NCBI GenBank assembly: GCA_020343655.1 | Contig: CP070805.1 | Span: 2,019,145 to 2,060,197, forward strand | Source: Promethearchaeota archaeon | GTDB taxonomy: Archaea; Asgardarchaeota; Lokiarchaeia; Sigyniarchaeales; SOKP01 | DNA: 41,053 nucleotides | Direction of reading: 5' to 3' | In this document: piece by piece, positions 25,260 to 33,227 of the stretch | Position numbering within the stretch: the stretch's first letter is position 1 | How the letters are laid out: the number at the start of each line of letters is the position of its first letter | Notes under the pieces: generated by a model | What the model was told of the DNA's origin: nothing | Database searches by the model: none | What the model saw: only the letters and a program-made list of their open reading frames with translations | Position numbers and translations under genes: made by a program

Positions 25260-26366
25260 ATGTCACTTAAATTAGAGGATGTAAAGGGGATTGGTAAAAA
25301 AATTGATGTATTAAAAGAAGCAGGGATAGACTCGGTTGAAAAATTAGTTAATGCAAATTTAGAAGAATTAACCGAATTAAAAGGAATTGGAAAAGCTACT
25401 GCTCAAAAAATGGTAGATAACGCCAAAGAATTACTTTCTCAAAAAACTGAAGAAGGAACGACCGAAGTAAAAGAGAAACTAGAAGATGAAGAAGAGAAGA
25501 AAATTCAAGAGGAGATTAAAAGACTAGAAGAGAAAAAGACAAAATTACAAGGGAAAAAAGTAGAAGAGGGGGACTTTATCCTTATAAAAATAACAGCTCG
25601 AACTCAAAAGGGTCGGATTTTTAGAGTTTCTTCTGAAGAGGATGCTAAAAAAGCTGGTATATACGATGAAAAAAAGGCTAAACAGGGATATTACACACCA
25701 GAATTTGTTATAGTGGGAAAACCAGGATTTTTAAATGAGGGCCTAACTGAAACTATTAAAGAAATGAACTTTTTTGAGAAAAAATCTGTAAGAATTCCTC
25801 CAACTAAAGCCTTTGGAAAACGAGATCCCCAGAAAATCGAGAGGATAGGAATAGCTAAATTTAGAAGATTAAATGAAGGTAAAAATCCTGAGATTGGACA
25901 GGAATTTGTTAAACAAACACAGGGGCAAGCACAAAGAGGGACTATAACGAATGTTGTGCAAGGAAGAGTTATCGTTGATTATAATCATCCCTTAGCAGGA
26001 CAATCCATAGACTATAATCTAGAAATAATCGATAAAGTAGAAGATTTCAATGAAAAGATAGAATATTTCATGATAAACAAAGGAATTCCACAAGAGAATG
26101 TTTCCGATTTTCAAGTAAGTTATATTCCTAAGAGTAAAACTCTTGAGGTCACTATTCCAAAAATGTTTTTGTTTCAGAATTTAACATACGTCAAATTCGG
26201 ATTAGCGATGGATTTACAGACTCATATGGCTGAAGAAATTGATGATGTAAAGTTCATTGAAGTTTATGAAAAGATTCCTTTGCCAGAAACTCCATCTGAA
26301 TCCGTCATGAAAAAGGTTGAGGAATTTAATAAAGAACAAAAAGATAAAGAAGAAATCACAGAATAA
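25260..26366 (+). CDS. Long archaeal FKBP-type prolyl isomerase with N-terminal HhH domain
   Basis: The 368-aa protein starts with a helix-hairpin-helix module (residues about 1-60: LEDVKGIGKKIDVLKEAGI, ELKGIGKATAQKMV). A charged, probably coiled linker (60-100) follows. The FKBP domain comes next, with an inserted flap: GDFILIKITARTQKGRIF, VGKPGFLNEGLTETIKEMNFFEKKSVRIPPTKAFGKRDP, and NHPLAGQSIDYNLEII (the NHPLAGK/Q signature of SlyD-type FKBPs). A C-terminal alpha/beta domain (about 265-350) is typical of long archaeal FKBPs. The enzyme assists folding by proline isomerisation. The HhH fusion is the odd part and may direct it to nucleic acid or the ribosome. Confidence 0.87.
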   Translation: MSLKLEDVKGIGKKIDVLKEAGIDSVEKLVNANLEELTELKGIGKATAQKMVDNAKELLSQKTEEGTTEVKEKLEDEEEKKIQEEIKRLEEKKTKLQGKKVEEGDFILIKITARTQKGRIFRVSSEEDAKKAGIYDEKKAKQGYYTPEFVIVGKPGFLNEGLTETIKEMNFFEKKSVRIPPTKAFGKRDPQKIERIGIAKFRRLNEGKNPEIGQEFVKQTQGQAQRGTITNVVQGRVIVDYNHPLAGQSIDYNLEIIDKVEDFNEKIEYFMINKGIPQENVSDFQVSYIPKSKTLEVTIPKMFLFQNLTYVKFGLAMDLQTHMAEEIDDVKFIEVYEKIPLPETPSESVMKKVEEFNKEQKDKEEITE

Positions 26367-26383
26367 AAATAATTTATAACTTT

Positions 26384-27352
26384 TTATGTTATTCTCAGTT
26401 TTGACTCAAGTTCTTCCTTTTTTTTCACCTTCTCCTTCTTATATTCAGCTTTTTTTTTGCGATAATGAGATCTTTTTCGTTGATATTCCATCCTTCTTTT
26501 GAGAGATTTACCTTTCTTTTTTAAATAATCCTTTTTAGCTTTCTTGTATTCTTTTTTAGCTTTTTTATATTCCTTTTTTGTTTTTTTATATTTTTTATAT
26601 CTCTTCTTTATTTCATGTCGTAAATCTTTACTAATATCACCGATTCCTAATTCATTTAGTTGTTCCTTGAATTTTTCAAATGATTCAAATCTGATAACAA
26701 TTATTCCTAATTCTCTAGCGGGAACTAAATTTTGAATTTTATCATCAATAAAAATACATTTTTTTGGTTTTGTATCTAATTTTTTTAGAACATATTTGTA
26801 TTTTTCCATATCTGGTTTGATAAAACCAATTTCATTAGATAAAAAAACATTATCAAATGAGTCATAAAATCCTCTTAATATATTAGATTTAGCATGGATA
26901 TCATGAGTATTTGACATCAAACTTACAGTATAATCTGCTTTATGTAATCGTTCTATGATTTCAGCCATTTCTGAGGATATATTTGTTACTTGAGAATAAA
27001 GGTCAAACCATAACTCCTCATAATAGGCAGCATTTACCTTTTTTGGAGGCAATGCACTGTCGTTTTTTTGAAAAGGATAATAATATTTTTCAAAAATTTT
27101 CTCTAAAAATTCTTGGGTTGAGATTCTCCCAGAACTTAATCCTCTTCTAATTTTTCTGATATATGAGTTCTCATCACGAGGAATTGATATATTCAAATCC
27201 GATTCGATTATATCGAGTACATTCTTTATTACAAAGGTTTTTTCAATCATTACCCCACCAAAATCAAAGATAAAGTGTTTTATTTTGTATAATCGGACTT
27301 TTTGTTTTTCTCCATAAATCTTGAATTTTTCCAGTTGATCTTGTGAAGTCAT
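26384..27352 (-). CDS. HAD-superfamily phosphatase with a long lysine-rich tail
   Basis: Residues about 24-232 form a HAD hydrolase. The nucleophile is Asp30 in IFDFGGVM, the second motif is LMSNTHD, the lysine motif is GFIKPD and the metal motif is CIFIDDKIQN. The D-x-G form of motif I is typical of the YihX/epoxide-hydrolase-N-terminal branch (sugar or small-molecule phosphatases). Residues about 243-322 are an extremely basic tail with repeated KKxKKEYKKAKK units, likely helical. It starts one base after the stop of the upstream ATP-grasp gene and so ends a three-gene operon. A phosphorylated product of the ATP-grasp enzymes is an obvious but unproven substrate. Confidence 0.85.
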   Translation of the reverse strand: MTSQDQLEKFKIYGEKQKVRLYKIKHFIFDFGGVMIEKTFVIKNVLDIIESDLNISIPRDENSYIRKIRRGLSSGRISTQEFLEKIFEKYYYPFQKNDSALPPKKVNAAYYEELWFDLYSQVTNISSEMAEIIERLHKADYTVSLMSNTHDIHAKSNILRGFYDSFDNVFLSNEIGFIKPDMEKYKYVLKKLDTKPKKCIFIDDKIQNLVPARELGIIVIRFESFEKFKEQLNELGIGDISKDLRHEIKKRYKKYKKTKKEYKKAKKEYKKAKKDYLKKKGKSLKRRMEYQRKRSHYRKKKAEYKKEKVKKKEELESKLRIT

Positions 27353-27353
27353 A

Positions 27354-28154
27354 TTAATTGTCTTTTGTTTTTCTGTAATTATCTATAATTAAATTACATA
27401 TACTTTCTACAGGAGAACTATCACATTTCCAGTTTGTGAACTCTGGAAATGAACCAGGATCAACTACATATAAATTCCCACTGGATTCTTCCCTAACGAT
27501 ATCTAAATGTCCAAATAAAAGATTACCCTTAAAGTATCCTTTCCATTTAAAAATTAGCTCTTTCACATCATTTGGAGTTTCAATTTTTTTCATATCTACA
27601 TGCTCGTTAGCTAGTGGCGGTTTAATTAATGTGCATATCTTTTCATCTATGAAATATACGTTGTAATGAATTCCTTGAATATATTTTTCTAAATATGTTA
27701 TTGCATTATTCTCTGAATTTATTTCCTCATGTGAATTTATGACTTTAACACCTTTACTTCCTGAACCCATAATTGGTTTTAAAATAAATGGATATTCATT
27801 CGGATCTAATTGATTTTTTAGCGTTTCTTGTGTGCCTAAATAAATTTCTGGAGTTAATAATCCTATTCTTCTCATTAAAAAATGGGATTGTATCCGGTTC
27901 TTTTGTATGAAAGAAATTTGGGGTTTTGGAATAACTACTTTATTTTTTGCTTCTAAGAAGAATCCAGCATATAGAAAAAAAAGACTCTTAGATTTTAATA
28001 TATAAAAGTCATGATTCAAAAGAGTTTCATTTATGACTAAGTTCTCTAAAGTATAAATTGAGATATTAAATCCCTTATTCTTTAAACAGGATTTTAATTT
28101 ACCTGCCATCATTGTCTTTCTTTTTGACAATATCCCAATATTCAAATTTTCCAT
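27354..28154 (-). CDS. ATP-grasp enzyme, middle gene of operon
   Basis: A 266-aa ATP-grasp protein. The ATP lysine is in YPFILKPIMGSGSKGVKVI (Lys126, with a glycine-rich loop as in RimK or D-Ala-D-Ala ligase). TYLEKYIQGIHYNVYFID gives the hinge strand, and the metal ligands are Asp218 (GHLDIV) and Asp232 (VVDPGSFPEF). The usual Asn two residues after the second Asp is replaced by Gly, so metal binding may differ. It could ligate an amino acid to a carboxylate or phosphorylate a small molecule. Its stop is 1 nt from the HAD gene start and its start 5 nt from the stop of the other ATP-grasp gene. Confidence 0.82.
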   Translation of the reverse strand: MENLNIGILSKRKTMMAGKLKSCLKNKGFNISIYTLENLVINETLLNHDFYILKSKSLFFLYAGFFLEAKNKVVIPKPQISFIQKNRIQSHFLMRRIGLLTPEIYLGTQETLKNQLDPNEYPFILKPIMGSGSKGVKVINSHEEINSENNAITYLEKYIQGIHYNVYFIDEKICTLIKPPLANEHVDMKKIETPNDVKELIFKWKGYFKGNLLFGHLDIVREESSGNLYVVDPGSFPEFTNWKCDSSPVESICNLIIDNYRKTKDN

Positions 28155-28159
28155 TTATT

Positions 28160-28975
28160 TCACGTTTTCGCTCGTTTTAATAAAAAATTTGCTACAATTT
28201 GATGACCATTCTTAAGGTAATTAAAGTTCGGAGTGCAATTGATATCAGTTAAATAAAACTGATCTTTTGATTTTAAAAAATCTAATGATGCTAATTCTAA
28301 ATTCATAACTTCCATTGCTTTATAGCAATATTCTTTTAATTCAGGGATTTCTTCAATTTCTTTTCGCGTTTCCATTTTGTTTGGATTGACTAATATAGGT
28401 AATTGTTTAGAAAAATAGACTTCTTCACCAATTCCATAGATTTTATATTCAAATTTACTTTTAATAAATTTCTGATAATATAGATAATTATATCGGGGAT
28501 CTGTTTTATCAACTTCGTCTAGAGCTCTCTGATCTGCAACTTTTAATTGCCCATTTTCTTTATGGACTATAGGAATAAATTTGTAGTTTTTCTGATCTAT
28601 GATATTTTTGATAATATAATCATGATATGTAGAGGGAATTCCTATAGGATTTAATGAGAAATCAGGAATGGGTATACCTGCCTTTTGTAAATACACACTA
28701 TTTAAAAATCTATTAATTGCTAACCAAGAACCTTTATAAGAGTTTATAACAGGAATAGAAGTCTCTTCTTCAATCAATTTTGCTAATGCTAATACTAAAT
28801 CGCCTTTAGCTTTAAGAAAGAATATATTCTCATCAAAATCTAACTTTTTGTCGTTGAGAAGAAATTCTTCTTCTATATATAAACTCACGTCAGCTTTAGA
28901 TCTTAAGTATTTTAGGAACTCAGTAACTTTATACTTCAAATGATATTTATCAATTATTATTCCTACTTTTTTCAC
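28160..28975 (-). CDS. ATP-grasp enzyme, first gene of operon
   Basis: A 271-aa protein with an N-terminal pre-ATP-grasp Rossmann part (KVGIIIDKYHLKYKVTEFLKYL) and an ATP-grasp core: Lys123 in YIIKNI, YYQKFIKSKFEYKIYGIG (167-184), and Asp232, Asp244 and Asn246 (LDFLKSK, LTDINCTPNF) as Mg ligands. The strand YQKFI..EYKIYGIG resembles both RimK-type ligases and the ITPK-like enzymes encoded nearby. The typical glycine-rich loop after the ATP lysine is missing, as in inositol-phosphate kinases. It opens a tight three-gene operon. The substrate is unknown. Confidence 0.8.
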   Translation of the reverse strand: MKKVGIIIDKYHLKYKVTEFLKYLRSKADVSLYIEEEFLLNDKKLDFDENIFFLKAKGDLVLALAKLIEEETSIPVINSYKGSWLAINRFLNSVYLQKAGIPIPDFSLNPIGIPSTYHDYIIKNIIDQKNYKFIPIVHKENGQLKVADQRALDEVDKTDPRYNYLYYQKFIKSKFEYKIYGIGEEVYFSKQLPILVNPNKMETRKEIEEIPELKEYCYKAMEVMNLELASLDFLKSKDQFYLTDINCTPNFNYLKNGHQIVANFLLKRAKT

Positions 28976-29184
28976 ATAATTTACCTTTAAAGTCTTTTTT
29001 AAAAAAAACGGTTTTTCCCTTTAATATTTTATATGAAAGATTGATAATTTAAATGCGAGTGATAATAAAGCCTCATATTAAATGCTATGAGCTTGAAATA
29101 AAATATCTGAAACATAGTAAATAATCAATATATTTATATATCTTAATTTATTCTGTATCTATCAAAATAAATAGGGTTTTTTGG
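28976..29184. promoter_or_regulatory. Divergent promoter region of two ATP-grasp transcripts
   Basis: This 209-nt spacer separates the minus-strand operon from the plus-strand gene at 29185. A strong TATA-like run (AATATATTTATATATC) lies at about 29128-29143, roughly 45-55 nt before the GTG, leaving a short leader. No other structure was recognised. Confidence 0.4.
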
Positions 29185-30099
29185 GTGTCAAATAAGCTTA
29201 GTAGAATCTACATAGGCGCTATTTGTAATCGTGATCTCGAAATTTTTGACAAGATCAAAAAGTTCTGTAGCAAAAATTATAATATCTCAATAATAAACCT
29301 GTTAAAGAAGGATTCAAATACATTTAATGCGAAGTATTTCAAAAAGCAAATTAAAAAATACCCAATATCCTTTATAATTGTTAAATTATATTCCGAGGAA
29401 TCAAATCAAGAAATTTACAAAACTATTCGTGAGATTGCTCCAAGTATTCCATTATTAAATAATGCAAGAGCAGTTGAAATATGTGAAAGTAGAACAAATA
29501 CTTTTAAGTTCATTCAACAAAGTGCAAAGAAATTAAATATACCTAAGACGTACTATTCAATAAAAGAAGCCTATAATGCTTGTTCTAATGGTAATAAAGT
29601 AATTATTAAACTAGATACTCATAACATACCAGATTTACCAAAAAACGATAGGATTATCGGAATAGCTGAAAATGTTTCCCAATTCGACAAATTAGTTGAA
29701 AATTATAGAGATGAAGATTTATTTTTCCAAGCATACTTAGGAAGTTTTGATATCATTTATAAAATATATGTAATCGATCGTTGGGCGGTATCAATTACAT
29801 CTCATAATAGGCTACGGGAAAATGAAAATTTAACTCCATTAGAATTGATCCATATTCGTATACCTATTGATAAACAATTGAAGCGAAGAATTTTAAGACT
29901 TGGTAGAAAAATGGGTATGCCAATTTTTGGTGTTGATTATATATTAACAAAGGAAGGGATACCTTACATTATAGATATTAATGATTTTCCAAGTTTTAGA
30001 AGTATACCTGAAGCAGTGAGTTTATTATCTGACTATATATATAACATGGTTGCTCTGCAGCGACAACTCTTTAAAACTACTGCTAGAGTTAGAGGTTAA
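29185..30099 (+). CDS. ITPK-like ATP-grasp kinase (candidate inositol-phosphate kinase)
   Basis: A 304-aa ATP-grasp protein starting with GTG. Core residues are Lys142 (VIIKLD), the hinge FFQAYLGSFDIIYKIYVID (180-198, with Lys193), and Mg ligands Asp251 (GVDYIL), Asp264 and Asn266 in IIDINDFPSFRSIPE. This last motif matches inositol-1,3,4-trisphosphate 5/6-kinases (IDxNxFPGYxGVPE) better than RimK-type ligases (DVNxSPG). The N-terminal 90 residues form the pre-ATP-grasp domain. It is convergent with inositol-phosphate synthase, with 16 nt between them. An ITPK-type kinase phosphorylates inositol mono- or polyphosphates; RimK-like ligation remains possible. Confidence 0.78.
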   Translation: MSNKLSRIYIGAICNRDLEIFDKIKKFCSKNYNISIINLLKKDSNTFNAKYFKKQIKKYPISFIIVKLYSEESNQEIYKTIREIAPSIPLLNNARAVEICESRTNTFKFIQQSAKKLNIPKTYYSIKEAYNACSNGNKVIIKLDTHNIPDLPKNDRIIGIAENVSQFDKLVENYRDEDLFFQAYLGSFDIIYKIYVIDRWAVSITSHNRLRENENLTPLELIHIRIPIDKQLKRRILRLGRKMGMPIFGVDYILTKEGIPYIIDINDFPSFRSIPEAVSLLSDYIYNMVALQRQLFKTTARVRG

Positions 30100-30115
30100 A
30101 AATTAAACTACTAAC

Positions 30116-31210
30116 TCATCGTTCTCTCTTATTTTCTAAGAATTCAATAAGTCTTTTTTTAGCAATAAAATCTTCTAATTGTTCTGGAGGATGTTTGGCA
30201 AAAAAAGAGCATGCTGAGTGCAAAATCCCTCCAATTTTTCTATCTTTTGCAATTTTACTAATTCTGATACAATCTGCTATTATTCCGGCTGAATTATTTC
30301 CATCCTCTACAAACATAGTGATATCAACTCTTACTGGAGCACCTCCAAAAACTCGTCCCTCCAGTCTCATATAAGCTTCTTTTTGGTTCTTTAAAAAGGG
30401 AATATAGTCAACAGCAGAAATTCGGCAATTAACTGAATCTTTATTTTGGAGATTGGCTATAACCGCTTCGGTTTTTGATTGTCTTTTTCCTTCTTCATAT
30501 CTTAATGATCCATTCGGCATTGGTGTTAATAAATTACAGAAATCACTAGAACCACCCCAATCAAGTTGAATTGTTTTATCTAATATGGCTCCACGCATTG
30601 GGAAGAGATTAGTTAAAGCTCTATGAATGATAGTAGCCCCTATTTGGGATTTTACATCATCTCCCATTAGTGAGAGGTCATTCTCTTCGGCTTTTTTAAC
30701 AATTTCGGGATCTTTAACTACATGCGAAGGCATTCCATTTATGACACATGAACCTGCTTCAAGAGCACTCAAAGCATAAAATTTTACAGCTTCATGTGAT
30801 CCTGTTGGAAGTAGGATTACAGTAACATCTGTATTTCTACTTTTTATTTCTTTAACAACATCAACGGGATTCTGATTATTATCTACTGGTACTATGGCTT
30901 TAATATTACTATCTAATCCATCCATTATTGGTCCTTTTAATACAGGAGCATTTAAATAATCTGGTTCAAAAAGTTTCACATTACAATTTGGTTCTGCAAA
31001 AATTGCTTCACTCAAATCTTTTCCAACTTTATTTGAATTTACATCAATTCCTAATACAAAATTTATATCACTAATATTATATTGAGTAATTTCTGGAAGT
31101 ATACCTATGATTTTTTCGGGGTTTTTCTTGTAATTTGCACAACCTTGCACAAGAGCTGATGCTACATCACCTACTCCAATAATGGCAACATTGATAATTT
31201 TATTCGCCAT
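30116..31210 (-). CDS. ino1: myo-Inositol-1-phosphate synthase (archaeal short form)
   Basis: The 364-aa enzyme converts glucose 6-phosphate to 1L-myo-inositol 1-phosphate through a bound NAD+. The dinucleotide loop is IIGVGDVASALVQG (10-23). The family core GDDVKSQIGATIIHRAL (183-199) and the segment RGAILDKTIQLDWGGSSDFCNL carry catalytic residues. The length matches archaeal synthases, much shorter than the eukaryotic ~510 aa. In archaea the product normally feeds archaetidylinositol or soluble inositol phosphates. It lies between two ITPK-like kinase genes, which suggests further phosphorylation. Confidence 0.95.
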   Translation of the reverse strand: MANKIINVAIIGVGDVASALVQGCANYKKNPEKIIGILPEITQYNISDINFVLGIDVNSNKVGKDLSEAIFAEPNCNVKLFEPDYLNAPVLKGPIMDGLDSNIKAIVPVDNNQNPVDVVKEIKSRNTDVTVILLPTGSHEAVKFYALSALEAGSCVINGMPSHVVKDPEIVKKAEENDLSLMGDDVKSQIGATIIHRALTNLFPMRGAILDKTIQLDWGGSSDFCNLLTPMPNGSLRYEEGKRQSKTEAVIANLQNKDSVNCRISAVDYIPFLKNQKEAYMRLEGRVFGGAPVRVDITMFVEDGNNSAGIIADCIRISKIAKDRKIGGILHSACSFFAKHPPEQLEDFIAKKRLIEFLENKRER

Positions 31211-31234
31211 GATATTTTGTATAATAAAATGGTC

Positions 31235-31244
31235 ATATTTAAAT
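31235..31244 (-). promoter_or_regulatory. TATA box of the inositol-phosphate synthase gene
   Basis: On the minus strand ATTTAAATAT is centred about 30 nt before the ATG at 31210, consistent with a very short leader or none. A TTTTATTATA stretch closer to the ATG is a weaker alternative. Confidence 0.5.
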
Positions 31245-31250
31245 CATTTT

Positions 31251-31290
31251 AAAATAGAATATCAAAATTTAAAATAGAATATCAAAATTT
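31251..31290. repeat. Perfect 20-bp tandem repeat upstream of the synthase promoter
   Basis: The 20-mer AAAATAGAATATCAAAATTT occurs twice without a mismatch, at 31251-31270 and 31271-31290. It begins 6 nt upstream of the synthase TATA box, where archaeal activators or BRE-blocking repressors bind. Two sites on a 20-bp period lie on about the same face of the helix. A simple duplication without function is possible in such AT-rich DNA. Confidence 0.85.
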
Positions 31291-31485
31291 CGTATTTATT
31301 TATGTTATAAGTAAAAAATTTTAACTTAAAAATCAAAGTGAAATTGTTATTATGAAATTAATCAGAACAGAGATTAATCAAATTTTTTTTTGAAATTCAT
31401 TTTATAAAATTAACTAAGTTAATTATTTTAATTAAAAGATAATACTTCATTTATTAAATCATATTAAAGCAAAGTTAAGGAGAAA

Positions 31486-32382
31486 ATGGCTAAGATTAAG
31501 GTAATTTTTTCAGCAAAACAAGAACACCCTGTCATTAAAGGAGTTATTGATCGACTAAAAAAGATAAAAGAATTTGATTTAATACTCCATGATCCTACGA
31601 AAGATTTTTTCTGCCTTTCTGACATGCCTCAGTCTTTTAAAGATGCAGATATAATAATTGTAAAAGTAAGAAATGAGTGTTCTATTGATTTATTACATTA
31701 TACTAAACTTTATAATATACCTACTTTGCATGACGTAGATACAGTTTTGATGTGTAAGAATAAAATTGCTCTTGATTATGCATTAAGGAAAGCAGTAAAT
31801 GAACACTCAGAAGATCTAGAAAAATTTTTAATACCTAATTCTTGGACCCAATCTCTATCAAAAGTAAATCGATTTAAGGAATGGGCATCTTCAAAATTGC
31901 CTATTGTTATTAAAAGTCATTATCAGCATGACAAATATAATAGATTTAATTTTTTAGTCCAAAATATAGAAGAAGTAGATAAATTCTGTGAAAGATATAA
32001 ACAATTCTTATATTATGATGTTTATATTCAAAAATTTATTGAATGTGATGGTATAGAGCGAAAAGTTTACGTAATTGGAGATAAAATCTTCGGCATCAAA
32101 AGAGAAAACCCAATATATTTATATTTAAGGGAAAAACCCGATAATATCGATGTAAGTTTGATTGAACGGGAAGAATTTGAAATTACAGAAGACATCATAA
32201 GGTTATCGAAAATCTTATCTAAAGAGTTAAATCTTAAGATTTTTGGGTTCGATTTAGTTAAACCAATTAACCAAGATAAATACTACCTTATAGATCTTAA
32301 TGATTTCCCGAGTTTTAAAGGAATTCCAAATATTGAAAATGAGTTAACAGATTTTATCAAGAATTATGTTTTAACACATTAA
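31486..32382 (+). CDS. ITPK-like ATP-grasp kinase, second copy
   Basis: A 298-aa paralogue of the 29185 product. Lys143 (PIVIKSH, followed by YQHDKYNRF where ITPK has VAHGTNSH), the hinge YIQKFIECDGIERKVYVIGDK (180-200), and Asp256, Asp270 and Asn272 (FGFDLV, LIDLNDFPSFKGIP) align step by step with ITPK signatures. IQKFI...KVYVIG corresponds to VQNFI...KVFVVG of ITPK1. AAGGAG 3 nt before ATG 31486 is a clear Shine-Dalgarno. It is transcribed away from the inositol-phosphate synthase across a 275-nt shared regulatory region, and its last 4 nt overlap the end of uppP. Confidence 0.8.
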   Translation: MAKIKVIFSAKQEHPVIKGVIDRLKKIKEFDLILHDPTKDFFCLSDMPQSFKDADIIIVKVRNECSIDLLHYTKLYNIPTLHDVDTVLMCKNKIALDYALRKAVNEHSEDLEKFLIPNSWTQSLSKVNRFKEWASSKLPIVIKSHYQHDKYNRFNFLVQNIEEVDKFCERYKQFLYYDVYIQKFIECDGIERKVYVIGDKIFGIKRENPIYLYLREKPDNIDVSLIEREEFEITEDIIRLSKILSKELNLKIFGFDLVKPINQDKYYLIDLNDFPSFKGIPNIENELTDFIKNYVLTH

Positions 32383-33224
32383 GGGATTACCATAAAAGGT
32401 ATTATGATGAGAAATGCAAGTACTCCATAGAGAATACAAAAATACCCAAAACTAATTTTTTGAGCGAGTCGTAATAAAAATTCTATTGTTAAATAACCCA
32501 CTACAAAGGTAATTACGAGTGCCAATAGAATTTCGAATAGATTGAGCGTTCCTAAGATTGAGCCTTCTGCAAATATTATATCAACTATTATAGAAGCGAT
32601 AGCAACAGGTACAGACATCAAAAAACTTAGTCTTAATGCATTATCTTGATCATATTTTTCCAATAAGATTGCAGAGACCGTAACCCCAGAGCGAGAAATT
32701 CCGGGTAAAATTGAAACTCCTTGGATAAAGCCTGACAAAAAGCTATCTTTAGGGATTGAGTCTTGTGGAATACTATCAATAGTATTTTTTCCATAGATTT
32801 TTCTTGTTTTAAGTAAAATAATACCGGTAATAATCAATAATCCTGAAATAATTAAAGTTATTAAATCTCCTTGAATAGGCACAAATGCTCCTGAAATTAT
32901 TACTCTAAATATGAAATAGAGGGGTAAGGCGGTAATTCCCGTTCCGAGTGTTGCATAAGCTAACCAATTTCTTTTTCTTACATCGATTTCCTCCACTTTA
33001 TAGGTAGTAGGCATTAAACTTTTAAATATCTTAACAAAATCAGTTCTGAATTTAAATACTACAGCCAATGTTGTACCTAAATGCATCCATATTGTAAGAC
33101 TAAATGCTTCTTCGATAGAAATACCAAATAAATTCATCGATACAATCATAACTTGACCAGAACTAGAAATTGGTAGCCATTCAAAAAATCCTTGAAGTAT
33201 TGCGAGAATTATATACTCTATCAT
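32379..33224 (-). CDS. uppP: Undecaprenyl/polyprenyl-diphosphatase (UppP/BacA family)
   Basis: A 281-aa membrane protein with about eight helices and both family motifs: GFFEWLPISSSGQ near the N-terminus (the ExxxE-like site) and PGISRSGVTVSAI (the PGxSRSxxT site). The enzyme would remove a phosphate from a polyprenyl diphosphate carrier, recycling the lipid used in N-glycosylation. The His that follows SS(S/T)G in E. coli BacA is Gln here, a change I believe occurs in other archaeal members. It follows the LMW phosphatase gene by 3 nt, so the two form an operon. Confidence 0.93.
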   Translation of the reverse strand: MIEYIILAILQGFFEWLPISSSGQVMIVSMNLFGISIEEAFSLTIWMHLGTTLAVVFKFRTDFVKIFKSLMPTTYKVEEIDVRKRNWLAYATLGTGITALPLYFIFRVIISGAFVPIQGDLITLIISGLLIITGIILLKTRKIYGKNTIDSIPQDSIPKDSFLSGFIQGVSILPGISRSGVTVSAILLEKYDQDNALRLSFLMSVPVAIASIIVDIIFAEGSILGTLNLFEILLALVITFVVGYLTIEFLLRLAQKISFGYFCILYGVLAFLIIIPFMVIP

Positions 33225-33227
33225 TTT

